From DATBGE01 sp036558125 (GTDB taxonomy: Bacteria; Gemmatimonadota; Gemmatimonadetes; Gemmatimonadales; GWC2-71-9), in assembly GCA_036558125.1 (NCBI GenBank), contig DATBGE010000036.1, forward strand, positions 8,881-72,880: DNA of 64,000 nt, in the 5' to 3' direction. How positions within the stretch are numbered: the first letter of the stretch is position 1; every line of letters starts with the position of its first letter. The notes under the pieces are model-generated. The model ran no database searches. It was given only the letters and a program-made list of their open reading frames with translations, and was not told where the DNA came from. Both the position numbers and the translations under genes were made by a program. Below, piece after piece: positions 45,149 through 54,144 of the stretch.

Positions 45149-47854
45149 ATGATTTCCGGGCTGCTGAGCGACCTGAAGTACCGGCTCCGTGCCGTGTTCC
45201 GCCGGAACGCGATGGAGCACGAGCTGGACGACGAGGTCCGATTCCACATCGAGCGCGAGGCCGAGAAGTATCGGGCAGCCGGGATGACCGCCGAGGAGGC
45301 GAGCCGCCGGGCCCATGTCGCCTTCGGCGGAGTGGACGTGGTCAAGGAAGAGAGCCGGGATGGCCGGGGTCTTTCGTACCTCGAGTCCATAGTGCAGGAC
45401 CTCCGATACGCGATCCGGGCGCTGCGCCGAAATCCCGGCTTCACCGTCGGCGTGATGCTGACGCTGGCGCTCGGCATCGGCGCCAACACCGCGATGTTCG
45501 GTGTGGTGGACCGGTTGCTCTTCCGCTCGCCTCCCCTGCTCCGCGATCCTGACCGGGTCCACCGGATCTACTTCGCCTCGATGGACCGGGGTACGGAAGA
45601 CGCGCGGAGCGGGACCGAGTATACCCGCTACCTGGATATGCGTCGGTGGACCACGGACTTTTCCGAGCTGGCGGCCTTCAGCGTTCGGGGTCTCGCGGTC
45701 GGAGGGGGATCCGACATTCGTGAGCGACAGGTGGCGACCGTTTCGGCCTCGCTGTTCGACTTGTTCGACGCGCCACCGGCGATAGGGCGCTACTTCACGG
45801 CCCAGGAAGACACGGTCCCGGTCGGCGCGATGGTCGCTGTCCTGGGCTATGGATACTGGCAGACCAACTACGGCGGGCGGAGTGACGTCCTGGGTCAGCC
45901 GATCGACGTCGGCTCGGCAAGGTACACCATCATCGGTGTAGCACCGCGCAATTTCATCGCGTTCAGCGAGGAGGGCCCCCCGGCTGTATTCGTCCCCATT
46001 ACGGCCTACGCGGGATCGTTCCGGGCCGGGCCGCAACTGAGCAACTACTACACTCGCTACAACTGGAGCTGGATGGAGATCCTGGCGCGCAGGAAGCCAG
46101 GCACCACCCTCGCACAGGCGGAGTCTGACCTTTCCAGGGCGTACCGGCTCAGCTGGGACAATGAGCAGAGCCTTCAGCACAGCCTGCCCGCCGTCGAGAT
46201 CGCCCATCCCCACGCCATTGCGGCACCGGTGCAGACCGAGCGTGGGCCGAATCAGAGCAGGCTCGCCAAGGTGGCGGCCTGGGTCAGCTCGGTGGCCGCG
46301 ATCGTCTTGCTCATCGCCTGCGCCAATGTGGCCAACCTCATGCTGGCCCGTTCCATTCGCCGGCGTCGCGAAATCGCGGTCAGGCTCGCACTCGGCGTGA
46401 GCAAGGGTCGCCTGGTTCGACAGCTTCTGACCGAGAGTCTCCTGCTCGCCGGCGCGGGAGGAGGGCTGGGCCTGCTCGTGGGACATTGGGGGGGTGCGCT
46501 CATCCGTACGCTGGTCCTGCCCGACCACGGTGCCAGTCACACGCTCAGCGATCATCGGACGCTATGGTTCGCCCTCGCTATCAGCCTCGCCGCAGGGGTC
46601 ATCACCGGGATGGCGCCGATATTCCAGGTTCGCCGAACCGACTTGTCCGATTCGCTCAAGGCGGGAATGCGAGAAGGAGTCTACCGCCGGTCACGGGCGC
46701 GAACCGGCTTGCTTCTGCTGCAGGCGGTCCTTTCGGTGGTGCTGCTGGTAGGAGCCGGATTGTTCGTCCGGAGTCTCCGCAACGTCGACGCTATCCGCCT
46801 GGGATACGATGTGGATCCGATTCTTTACGTCTATCCCAATACCCGCAGCCTCAAACTGAGCGACGACGCCTCCGCAGCCACGCGTCGGCAGCTGGTCGAA
46901 ACCGCCCGGGCGTTGCCGGGGGTCGAAAGCGCGGCGTTGGGACTCACGGTCCCCTTCTGGGACACCTGGACCGAATATCTCTTCGTTGCCGGGATCGATT
47001 CCGTGGAACGGCTGGGCAGTTTTACCATCCAGGCGGTTTCTCCCGAATACTTCTCGACCATGGGCACTCGGATTCTCCGGGGTCGTGGGATTACCGCTGA
47101 AGACCGTAAGAACACTCCGAAGGTGGCCGTCTTGAGCCACTCCATGGCGACGACTCTCTGGCCGGGGCGGGACGCACTCGGGCAATGTTTGCGCATGGAC
47201 TCCGATACCATGCCCTGCATCACCGTCGTGGGCATCGCGGAAGACATCAAGCAGAACAGCATCACCGAGGACCGGGGACTCCAGTACTACCTGCCGATCG
47301 AGCAATTCCACCCCGAGGCCGCGGTGGTGTTCGCCCGGATGAAGGAAGGCGCTGCCGGGCAGGCGGAGAGCGTTCGTCGGCAACTCCAGCCCTTGATGCC
47401 GGGCGATAGCTACCTGACCGTCACACCGATGCACGAGATCATCGATCCCAACGTGCGCTCGTGGCAGCTGGGCGCCACCATGTTTCTCGCATTCGGCGGC
47501 CTGGCGCTGGTGCTGGCCGCCATCGGCCTCTACAGCGTCATCGCCTACGACGTGGCGCAGCGGACCCACGAGCTGGGGGTACGGATCGCCCTGGGAGCGG
47601 GTGTGTCCGATGTGGTCCGCGTAGTCGTGGGAGACGGTCTGCGTTTCATCCTGATCGGCGTCGTGCTCGGCAGCGGGCTGGCATTGTGGGCCGGCCGGTG
47701 GATCCAGCCCCTTCTCTACGCCGTCTCCCCTCACGATCCGCTGATTTTCGGGGTCGTGGCCGCAGCACTCCTTCTAGCCGCAGGCGTGGCCTCACTGCTT
47801 CCTGCCCTCCGGGCCACTCGAGTCGATCCCACCGTAGCGCTGCGGTCCGAGTAA
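45149..47854 (+). CDS. ADOP family MacB/FtsX-type permease
   Basis: 901 residues with the same duplicated architecture as the permease at 27729-30386: a PadR-linked N-terminal helical region (ELDDEVRFHIEREAEKY), a TLALGIGANTA helix, a MacB-like periplasmic domain, a first FtsX block (IACANVANLMLARS), a second periplasmic domain, and a terminal FtsX block with THELGVRIALGAG. No ATPase gene is adjacent. Family members are presumed lipoprotein/peptide exporters or mechanotransmission proteins by analogy with MacB; the real substrate is unknown. Confidence 0.93.
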   Translation: MISGLLSDLKYRLRAVFRRNAMEHELDDEVRFHIEREAEKYRAAGMTAEEASRRAHVAFGGVDVVKEESRDGRGLSYLESIVQDLRYAIRALRRNPGFTVGVMLTLALGIGANTAMFGVVDRLLFRSPPLLRDPDRVHRIYFASMDRGTEDARSGTEYTRYLDMRRWTTDFSELAAFSVRGLAVGGGSDIRERQVATVSASLFDLFDAPPAIGRYFTAQEDTVPVGAMVAVLGYGYWQTNYGGRSDVLGQPIDVGSARYTIIGVAPRNFIAFSEEGPPAVFVPITAYAGSFRAGPQLSNYYTRYNWSWMEILARRKPGTTLAQAESDLSRAYRLSWDNEQSLQHSLPAVEIAHPHAIAAPVQTERGPNQSRLAKVAAWVSSVAAIVLLIACANVANLMLARSIRRRREIAVRLALGVSKGRLVRQLLTESLLLAGAGGGLGLLVGHWGGALIRTLVLPDHGASHTLSDHRTLWFALAISLAAGVITGMAPIFQVRRTDLSDSLKAGMREGVYRRSRARTGLLLLQAVLSVVLLVGAGLFVRSLRNVDAIRLGYDVDPILYVYPNTRSLKLSDDASAATRRQLVETARALPGVESAALGLTVPFWDTWTEYLFVAGIDSVERLGSFTIQAVSPEYFSTMGTRILRGRGITAEDRKNTPKVAVLSHSMATTLWPGRDALGQCLRMDSDTMPCITVVGIAEDIKQNSITEDRGLQYYLPIEQFHPEAAVVFARMKEGAAGQAESVRRQLQPLMPGDSYLTVTPMHEIIDPNVRSWQLGATMFLAFGGLALVLAAIGLYSVIAYDVAQRTHELGVRIALGAGVSDVVRVVVGDGLRFILIGVVLGSGLALWAGRWIQPLLYAVSPHDPLIFGVVAAALLLAAGVASLLPALRATRVDPTVALRSE

Positions 47855-48010
47855 CCTCTCCGTAACACTGATCGTCAGTCACCAGGAAAGCGGGCCAGCC
47901 CTCACGGGGTTGACTGAAATGTTTGATTACTATCGGTAGCCCTCGCCGCACCGGCGGGGCCGATCAGACATTCAAACGCGCTCTGGAAGCTGCGGGAAGG
48001 TTCAGGACCC

Positions 48011-48928
48011 ATGTCCATTCGTCCGGTTCAGCGAGTCGTCAAATCCAGGCCCACGATGGAAGGAGCGGGAGTCAGGCTCCGGCGTGCCTTCGGATTCGGC
48101 GATACCACCGAGTTCGACCCGTTTCTCCTGTTCGATGACTTCCGCAACGAGCGGCCCGAGGATTATCTGGCGGGCTTTCCCTGGCATCCCCACCGCGGCA
48201 TCGAGACCATTACCTACGTGCTCAAGGGGACGGTCGCCCATGGCGACAGCCTGGGAAACCAGGGCACGCTGGGCGCGGGAGACGTGCAGTGGATGACGGC
48301 GGGAAGCGGGATCCTGCACCAGGAGATGCCCCGGGGCGATGACGCGGGTCGGATGCACGGCTTCCAGCTCTGGGCCAACCTGCCCTCGCATCTCAAGATG
48401 ACGCCGCCACGGTACCAGGATGTCCAGGGCAAGGACGTACCAGAAGTCGTCGACGATGACGGTACAATCGTTCGAATCGTCGTCGGAGATTTCTGGGGGA
48501 AGTCGGGACCGGTTGAAGGCATCGCCGCAGACCCGCGCTATCTCGACATCTTCGTTCCGCCCAACCTCCGGAAGACATTGCCGGTGCGGCTGGGCCAGCA
48601 TGCCTTCGCCTATGTCTTCGAAGGCGGCGGTACGTTCCGGGACGCTTCGCAGCCGCAGCCGGTGCCCACCGATCGCGTCGCGGATCCCGCCCACCCGGCC
48701 ACTCCCGCCGCGGCACAGGACGCGGACAACCGCTCGCTGGTTCTCTTCGGCAGCGGCGATGAGGTCACCGTTCAAGCCGGGGAGACGGGCATCCGCTTCC
48801 TGCTGGTCTCGGGCAAACCGCTCGAGGAGCCGGTGGCATGGTACGGACCGATCGTGATGAATACGGAAAAGGAGCTGGAGCAGGCGGTGAGGGAGCTCCG
48901 AGATGGAAGCTTCATTAAACCTGGATAA
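48011..48928 (+). CDS. Pirin family protein
   Basis: A 305-residue bicupin. The N-terminal cupin carries the pirin metal-site motifs HPHRGIETITYVL and MTAGSGILHQE (three His and one Glu for Fe/Ni). The C-terminal cupin is of normal length but lacks such ligands. Bacterial pirins include quercetin 2,3-dioxygenases and redox-linked regulators; the role here cannot be chosen. The 156 bases upstream contain TTGACT (47910-47915) without a convincing -10. Confidence 0.93.
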   Translation: MSIRPVQRVVKSRPTMEGAGVRLRRAFGFGDTTEFDPFLLFDDFRNERPEDYLAGFPWHPHRGIETITYVLKGTVAHGDSLGNQGTLGAGDVQWMTAGSGILHQEMPRGDDAGRMHGFQLWANLPSHLKMTPPRYQDVQGKDVPEVVDDDGTIVRIVVGDFWGKSGPVEGIAADPRYLDIFVPPNLRKTLPVRLGQHAFAYVFEGGGTFRDASQPQPVPTDRVADPAHPATPAAAQDADNRSLVLFGSGDEVTVQAGETGIRFLLVSGKPLEEPVAWYGPIVMNTEKELEQAVRELRDGSFIKPG

Positions 48929-49026
48929 TTGCGAGGCCTCCATGCGCCACATGAAACGGATGGCGTACGGCGGATTCAAGGTTATTGTGGATAGATAACG
49001 CCCAGAATGAAGCTGGGACGAGGAAG

Positions 49027-49058
49027 AAGCCTTGCCGCGGGATGGGCGGGGCTTTTCT
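49027..49058 (+). terminator. Putative intrinsic terminator
   Basis: A ten-pair stem, AAGCCTTGCC (49027-49036) with GGCGGGGCTT (49045-49054) including two G-T pairs, has an eight-base loop and is followed by TTCT. It lies 98 bases after the pirin gene and would end that transcript before the DoxX gene. Confidence 0.5.
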
Positions 49059-49104
49059 GTCGATAGCAGAAGGAACTAGTCGAGTGCCGAAGGAAGGAGG
49101 AAGG

Positions 49105-49575
49105 ATGGCTACCTACGCTGAACCAGTCTTCGAGAGGCGAACCGCGGTCCGACGCAAGACCGAAGTAGTCACCGACCGGTGGTCGTTCATGGCCCCGCTC
49201 GGGCGGGCCCTGCTCTCTGCGATTTTCATCATGTACGGATTCCCCCACTTTACCGCCCCAACGATCGGCTACGCCGCGCAGCACGGTGTGCCGTTGGCCG
49301 GCGTCCTGGTTCCCCTTTCCGGCGCCCTGGCGATCGTCGGCGGACTCAGCATTCTGCTCGGCTACCACACCCGGGCAGGGGCCTGGCTCGTGATCATCTT
49401 CCTGCTGGTCGTGACACCGGTAATGCACAACTTCTGGAGCGTCAGCGAACCCGGACTGCGGGCGCTACAGCAGGGCATGTTCATGAAGAACCTGGCGATG
49501 ATGGGCGGCGCCATCCTGGTCGCCTATTTCGGGGCGGGGCCCTGGAGCGTGGATTGGAGTGTAAGGCGGAGGTAG
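49105..49575 (+). CDS. DoxX family membrane protein
   Basis: A 156-residue membrane protein with four hydrophobic helices and the DoxX-type segments GRALLSAIFIMYGFPHF and GGLSILLGYHTRAGAWL. The family is linked to quinone or thiosulfate redox and to oxidative-stress complexes, but the activity of this branch is unknown. The ATG at 49105 is chosen for its AAGGAGGAAGG site; the frame is open further upstream without a better signal. Confidence 0.85.
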   Translation: MATYAEPVFERRTAVRRKTEVVTDRWSFMAPLGRALLSAIFIMYGFPHFTAPTIGYAAQHGVPLAGVLVPLSGALAIVGGLSILLGYHTRAGAWLVIIFLLVVTPVMHNFWSVSEPGLRALQQGMFMKNLAMMGGAILVAYFGAGPWSVDWSVRRR

Positions 49576-49586
49576 AGTGACGATTG

Positions 49587-49699
49587 CCAATTGAAAATTG
49601 AAAATTGACAACTGAGATTGAGATGTCAGAACGTCTCTTGAGTAAGATCAGCATTCCACTTTCAGTCGCCAATTGTCAATTTTCAATCTTCACTTTTCA
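49587..49699. repeat. AT-rich heptamer-based inverted repeat
   Basis: The left arm contains tandem ATTGAAA, ATTGAAA, ATTGACA units (49590-49610). The right arm contains the same type of unit inverted (TGTCAAT, TTTCAAT, CTTCACT, TTTCAAT; 49674-49701). A perfect 15-base inverted match links 49597-49611 with 49673-49687, with about 60 bases between. It is strongly AT-rich in a GC-rich genome and lies between the convergent DoxX and DUF4136 genes. It may be a transcription stop, a mobile short repeat or a relic. Confidence 0.7.
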
Positions 49700-49708
49700 A
49701 TCGGCTCA

Positions 49709-50293
49709 TCAGGTCATCCCGGTTGCCTGCTGCATCGGCACGTGAGCCAGCATCGCCTTCACCGCCGTCTTCAGGTTCTTGTCATATTGTTCCTGATCGA
49801 GCGGTACTGCGGCCACGGTGTGACTCCGCCAGAGCACCTCGTTGGTCCTCGCGTCCCGGAGCTCGACGATGACAGCGCCGTATTCATATTCGGCCGGGCT
49901 GGCGTCATCGGAGCCCGGTCCCCAGTCCCGCCACCAACTCGGCCGCCACAGGTAACCGAAATCCCAGTCGGTCACATCATCGCGATCCGGGATGGCCAGG
50001 TAGTACGACATCACCGCATCCGGATTGTTATCCGAGATGGTGTAGCCGTGACGTTTCATGCCTGAGACGAGTTCACGGCGAATCGTCTGCGCCGTCACTT
50101 CGTCGTCGAGCAACGGATTCACCTCGAAAGGTGACACGCCTCCCACAAACTCGGCGGACCGCTTGACACTGACCGTCCGGAGTACGGTTTGACTCTCCCC
50201 GACGCCATTGATTGTGTGCACCCGGACACTATGTCCGTGCACCGGGAGGGACAGCGCGGCGGCGGCGAGTGCTGCGATTGCGTGGGTCGACAT
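49709..50293 (-). CDS. DUF4136 domain lipoprotein-like secreted protein
   Basis: About 194 residues. The ATG at 50293 begins a signal peptide (MSTHAIAALAAAALSLPVHG); the open frame upstream of it looks non-coding. The mature part matches DUF4136-type proteins: DDEVTAQTIRRELVSGMKRH, then a SYYLA strand, Trp/Tyr-rich loops, and GAVIVELRDARTNEVLWRSH. The family is periplasmic or outer-membrane associated, with unknown function. The ribosome-binding site is weak. It is divergent from the DUF2252 gene. Confidence 0.75.
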   Translation of the reverse strand: MSTHAIAALAAAALSLPVHGHSVRVHTINGVGESQTVLRTVSVKRSAEFVGGVSPFEVNPLLDDEVTAQTIRRELVSGMKRHGYTISDNNPDAVMSYYLAIPDRDDVTDWDFGYLWRPSWWRDWGPGSDDASPAEYEYGAVIVELRDARTNEVLWRSHTVAAVPLDQEQYDKNLKTAVKAMLAHVPMQQATGMT

Positions 50294-50475
50294 AAATGCG
50301 CCCGTAATGATGTCAGCCTCATGTCTGGGGAACCGATCGTCACGGCTGCGGTGATCGACGGCTGCACCATCGCGACTCGACTCGATCGTGCGGCTAGTAG
50401 TACGATGCATGGAGAGAGTTCGTTGCAGGGTTTCGGTGTGACAAGCTGTCGCGACCTGTGGAAGGGACATGATCG

Positions 50476-51663
50476 ATGCCGCGATTGTCAGTAGTGGAGC
50501 GGATTGAGCGGTACAACGCGGGTCGCGAGGCTGAGCGCCTGGCGCTCAAGTACGACGCAATACGGAAGAATGCCTTCGCGTTCATGCGGGGAACCTGCCA
50601 CCTGTTTCATGAAGACTGGCAAGCCCAGCCGGTTCTCGACCGAACCCCGCTCGCCTGGATCTCCGGGGATCTCCACCTGGAAAACTTCGGCAGCTACAAA
50701 GGCGACAATCGTCTCGCCTATTTCGATCTCAATGATTTCGATGAGGCCACACTTGCGCCGGTAGCCCGGGATCTCGCACGGTTCCTGACCAGCCTGTTCG
50801 TCGGAGCGAAGAGCCTCGGATTGAAGGAGCGCGGCACCATGGAGCTGGCGAAAGGCTTTCTCGCTTCCTATCGGGCGATGCTGCGCGACGGCAAGGCCCG
50901 TTGGGTCGAGCGCCAGACCGCGAACGGCATGGTGCAGTCCCTGCTCGAGGAGGCGACCCTGCTCACTCGCAAGCGCCTCCTCACGATCCGCACCAGAGCG
51001 TCGGGCGAATCACGTCGGCTTCGTCTCGGCCGGCGTGCCCTTCCGGTCTCCCCTTCCGACCGGAAGAAGGTGATCCGCATTGTCCGGCAGTTCGCCAGGA
51101 GCCAGCCCAATCCCCAGTTCTATTCGGTAATGGATGTGGCTCGGAGAGTAGCCGGAAGCGCGAGTCTCGGGCTGGAGCGCTACGTGCTGCTGGTGCGGGG
51201 TCGCGGCCTCCCCGACAAGCTGGCACTCCTCGATCTCAAACAAGCAATTCCTACCAGCCTGACGACCCGCGGGCGCTCACCCGTCGCATGGGCGAGCGAA
51301 GCCAGCCGGATCACTTCCGTTCAGCGCTGGGCCCAGGCAGTCTCGCCGGCTCTGCTGCATCCGGTGCGGGCCGGCGGGCGATCCTACGTCCTTCGCGAGT
51401 TGCAGCCCACCCAGAACCGGCTGAGTCTGGAGTCGTGGAACCGGACTCGCGGCGAACTGGAAGGACTTATGATTACGCTCGGCCAGGTCGTGGCCTGGAG
51501 CCATCTCCGGAGCGGCGGCCGTAAGGGCTCGGCCATCGCCGACCAATGGATGGAGTTCGCGGCAGAGAACCGCTGGCGACCGGCGTTGCTCGACTACGCC
51601 TCGAGCTACAGTCGCCAGGTCGAGCGTGACTGGGAGGAATTCGTGGACGCAACGACGCCGTGA
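50476..51663 (+). CDS. DUF2252 family protein
   Basis: A 395-residue protein of the DUF2252 family, which shares the protein-kinase/aminoglycoside-phosphotransferase-like fold. Typical segments are RMPYCxx-like MRGTCHLFHEDW, WISGDLHLENFGSYKG (catalytic-loop like), FDLNDFDEATLAP (DFG-like metal-binding Asp), KLALLDLKQA and VVAWSHLRSG. It probably phosphorylates or binds a small molecule; the substrate is unknown. Its stop overlaps the MFS gene's GTG start by four bases, suggesting coupled expression. Confidence 0.88.
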   Translation: MPRLSVVERIERYNAGREAERLALKYDAIRKNAFAFMRGTCHLFHEDWQAQPVLDRTPLAWISGDLHLENFGSYKGDNRLAYFDLNDFDEATLAPVARDLARFLTSLFVGAKSLGLKERGTMELAKGFLASYRAMLRDGKARWVERQTANGMVQSLLEEATLLTRKRLLTIRTRASGESRRLRLGRRALPVSPSDRKKVIRIVRQFARSQPNPQFYSVMDVARRVAGSASLGLERYVLLVRGRGLPDKLALLDLKQAIPTSLTTRGRSPVAWASEASRITSVQRWAQAVSPALLHPVRAGGRSYVLRELQPTQNRLSLESWNRTRGELEGLMITLGQVVAWSHLRSGGRKGSAIADQWMEFAAENRWRPALLDYASSYSRQVERDWEEFVDATTP

Positions 51664-53300
51664 CTGCCGGGGGAAACCACGCCTCTCCGGCTCGCTCCAC
51701 GTCGGCCTGGGCCCCGCTCGCCTTTCGCATCTACCGGCTGATCTGGCTGGCGGTGCTGGCCAGCAACATCGGCACCTGGATGCAGACGGTGGGCGCCCAG
51801 TGGCTCCTCGTCAGCCTGCCGAATGCCGCCACCCTCGTAGCACTGGTTCAGACCGCGGATACCCTGCCCGACCTGTTGTTTGCGCTGCCGGGCGGCGCGC
51901 TGGCCGACATCTTCGATCGTCGCCGGTTCTTGATCGTCCTCCAGGTTCTCCAGATCATCGCGGGTGTCGGGCTCACCTGGCTCACGTTCGCGGACCAGAT
52001 GACACCGCCGCTGCTCCTCGGCTTCACCTTCCTGCTGGGCGCCGGCTCGGCGCTGCAGACGCCGGCCTATGAGGCGCTCATTCCCGAGCTGGTGCCCCGG
52101 AGCGAGCTCCATGCGGCGGTAGCGCTGGGCAGCGTCAACGTGAATGTCGCACGCGCCGTCGGGCCCGCCATCGCGGGAATTCTCATCGCCAAATTGGGCG
52201 TCGGGGCGGTGTTTGCGCTCAACACCGTCACGTTCGTGTTTCTCCCCATCGTGCTCCTCCTGTGGCGCCCGCCCGCAGAGGCGACCGCTCCCTCTCCGGA
52301 GCGGTTCGTCGCCGCTCTCAAGGCAGGAGGCCGCTATGTCCGCTACTCCCCCGTCACCCAGCGGATCCTGCTCCGGTTGTGTCTGTTCGTGTTTCCCGCC
52401 ACGGTCCTCTGGGCGCTTCTGCCTCTCATCGCGAGCCACCAGCTAGGCCTGAGTGCCGATGGCTATGGCCTTCTGCTCGCCGCACTCGGCGGGGGTGCGG
52501 TTGGCGGTGCATTCCTGCTTCCCTGGCTCAGTCGCAGGCTCTCCGCCAATCCTCTGCTCGCGGCTGCCTGCGTTGCCTACGCCGGCGCGACGCTACTCCT
52601 GGTCGCCATTCCCATGACCGCGGTCGCCTTACTCGCCCTGCTGCTCGCGGGAGCGGCCTGGATTGTGGTCGTCGCCTGGAGCAACGCGGAAATCCAGCTC
52701 TTCCTGCCGGTATGGGTCCGGGCCCGAGGCCTGGCAACGTATCAGATGGTGCTGTTCGGCTCGCAGGCGGTGGGAGCCCTCGGGTGGGGACTGCTGGCCG
52801 AACGCACGGGGCTGGTGCCGGCATTCCTCATCGCCGCGGTAGTGCTGCTCCTCGGCACGGCCACCATCGTCTTCTGGCCGCTGTACGATCTCTCCCGCCT
52901 CCCCACCGATCCTTCGGAGCAATGGGAAGAGCCCAGCCTGGTGCGGCAGTACGACCACGACGAGGGGCCGATCGTTGTGACCACCGCCTACACTGTTACT
53001 CCAGAGAATGAGGAGGCCTTCCTCAAGGCGATGGTCGCGGTGCGCCTCTCCCGGCTCCGTACCGGCGCCATCAGCTGGGATTTGTATCGTGAGGGGGAGA
53101 CGGCTCAGCGATTCGTCGAGCTTTTCATTGTGACCACCTGGGGCGAGCACTTGCAGCAACATGGCGGGCGGCAAACCGCAGTGGACTCCGCCATCGACAA
53201 GCGGGTCCGCGAGCTGGCGAGTTCCAAACCGGTGACCCGGCACTATTTCCCCGCGGAGCTGCTGGGGGACGACTGGGGCTTGAGAACTACGCAGCAATAA
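51660..53300 (+). CDS. MFS transporter (MFS_3 / EntS-like) with C-terminal ABM-like domain
   Basis: A 546-residue protein. The first 415 residues form twelve membrane helices of the MFS_3 group (GTWMQTVGAQWLLVSLP, GGALADIFDRRRFLI), related to the enterobactin exporter EntS. The last 110 residues (PIVVTTAYTVTPENEEAFLK and WGEHLQQH) are soluble and resemble an antibiotic-biosynthesis-monooxygenase-like dimeric fold, as in other members of this group. It is likely to export a small molecule. The start is a GTG overlapping the DUF2252 stop. Confidence 0.9.
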   Translation: MTAGGNHASPARSTSAWAPLAFRIYRLIWLAVLASNIGTWMQTVGAQWLLVSLPNAATLVALVQTADTLPDLLFALPGGALADIFDRRRFLIVLQVLQIIAGVGLTWLTFADQMTPPLLLGFTFLLGAGSALQTPAYEALIPELVPRSELHAAVALGSVNVNVARAVGPAIAGILIAKLGVGAVFALNTVTFVFLPIVLLLWRPPAEATAPSPERFVAALKAGGRYVRYSPVTQRILLRLCLFVFPATVLWALLPLIASHQLGLSADGYGLLLAALGGGAVGGAFLLPWLSRRLSANPLLAAACVAYAGATLLLVAIPMTAVALLALLLAGAAWIVVVAWSNAEIQLFLPVWVRARGLATYQMVLFGSQAVGALGWGLLAERTGLVPAFLIAAVVLLLGTATIVFWPLYDLSRLPTDPSEQWEEPSLVRQYDHDEGPIVVTTAYTVTPENEEAFLKAMVAVRLSRLRTGAISWDLYREGETAQRFVELFIVTTWGEHLQQHGGRQTAVDSAIDKRVRELASSKPVTRHYFPAELLGDDWGLRTTQQ

Positions 53301-53306
53301 CGACTT

Positions 53307-54050
53307 ATGAAAATCGCCACCTGGAACGTCAACGGCATCCGGGCGCGCGCAGCGCAGCTCCAGGAGTGGCTGGAAGCCGAGCGGCCGGACGTCGTGTGCC
53401 TGCAGGAGCTCAAAGCAGAGTTGTCGCAGATTCCCGACGTGTGCCGGCACCCCGACTATCACGCATACTGGCACACCCTCAAGGGGTATTCCGGTGTGTC
53501 GCTGCAGGTTCGCAAGGAGTTGTGCCCCACCGATCCGGTCTACAGTCATCCTCCGTTCGACATGGAATCGCGGATCGTGCAGGTGGACCACGGCGATCTG
53601 GTCATCGCCTCGATCTACGTGCCGAATGGCGGGAAGGATTACGCATCGAAGCTGAGTTTTCTCACCCAGCTCACCGACTGGACCCGCAGGCTCATGGTCG
53701 AGGGACGCGAGGTTCTGCTGTGCGGAGACATGAACATCGCCCGCACCGATCTGGACGTGCATCCGCGGGAGCGGAAGCTCAATGCCGTGGGCCAGCGCCC
53801 CGATGAGCGCGCACTCTTCGAGGGACTCTTTGCCACCGGCCTGGTTGATCTCGGGCGCACGTTCGATCCGGAGAATCCTGGGCTGTTCACCTGGTGGGCG
53901 CCGTGGCGCAACCTCCGGGCGCGGAATATCGGCTGGCGGCTGGATTATCTCCTGGCCTCCCCCACGCTCGCGTCACGGACCACGAGTTGCGTGGTCAGGG
54001 CGGAGGTGGGGACCAGTGATCACGCGCCGGTGGTGATGACAACTACTTAA
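53307..54050 (+). CDS. xthA: Exodeoxyribonuclease III
   Basis: A 247-residue AP endonuclease / 3'-5' exonuclease of the EEP superfamily. All motifs are present: IATWNVNGIRAR, LQELKAE (metal Glu), SGVSL, LCGDMNIARTDLDVH, LDYLLASP and SDHAPV (catalytic Asp-His). It cuts DNA 5' of abasic sites in base-excision repair. It starts six bases after the MFS gene. A heptamer tandem repeat begins directly after its TAA. Confidence 0.96.
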   Translation: MKIATWNVNGIRARAAQLQEWLEAERPDVVCLQELKAELSQIPDVCRHPDYHAYWHTLKGYSGVSLQVRKELCPTDPVYSHPPFDMESRIVQVDHGDLVIASIYVPNGGKDYASKLSFLTQLTDWTRRLMVEGREVLLCGDMNIARTDLDVHPRERKLNAVGQRPDERALFEGLFATGLVDLGRTFDPENPGLFTWWAPWRNLRARNIGWRLDYLLASPTLASRTTSCVVRAEVGTSDHAPVVMTTT

Positions 54051-54051
54051 T

Positions 54052-54089
54052 AGTACCGAGTACCGAGTACCGAGTACCGAGTACCGAGT
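54052..54089. repeat. Tandem heptamer repeat (AGTACCG x5)
   Basis: Five perfect copies of AGTACCG (54052-54086) plus a partial copy lie immediately after the xthA stop codon. There are no mismatches, suggesting recent expansion. It resembles the short tandemly repeated repetitive heptamers described between genes in some bacteria. Confidence 0.9.
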
Positions 54090-54144
54090 GGCTGAGGGGA
54101 CCAGACGCCCTGCAGATCAAGCGCCTGGTCCCTCGTCGCTCTCG

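Noticed and set aside
47910..47938. TTGACT upstream of the pirin gene as a promoter
   Set aside because: No reasonable -10 at the proper distance.
54052..54089. CRISPR-like array
   Set aside because: Units are seven bases in head-to-tail tandem with no spacers; no cas genes in the window.
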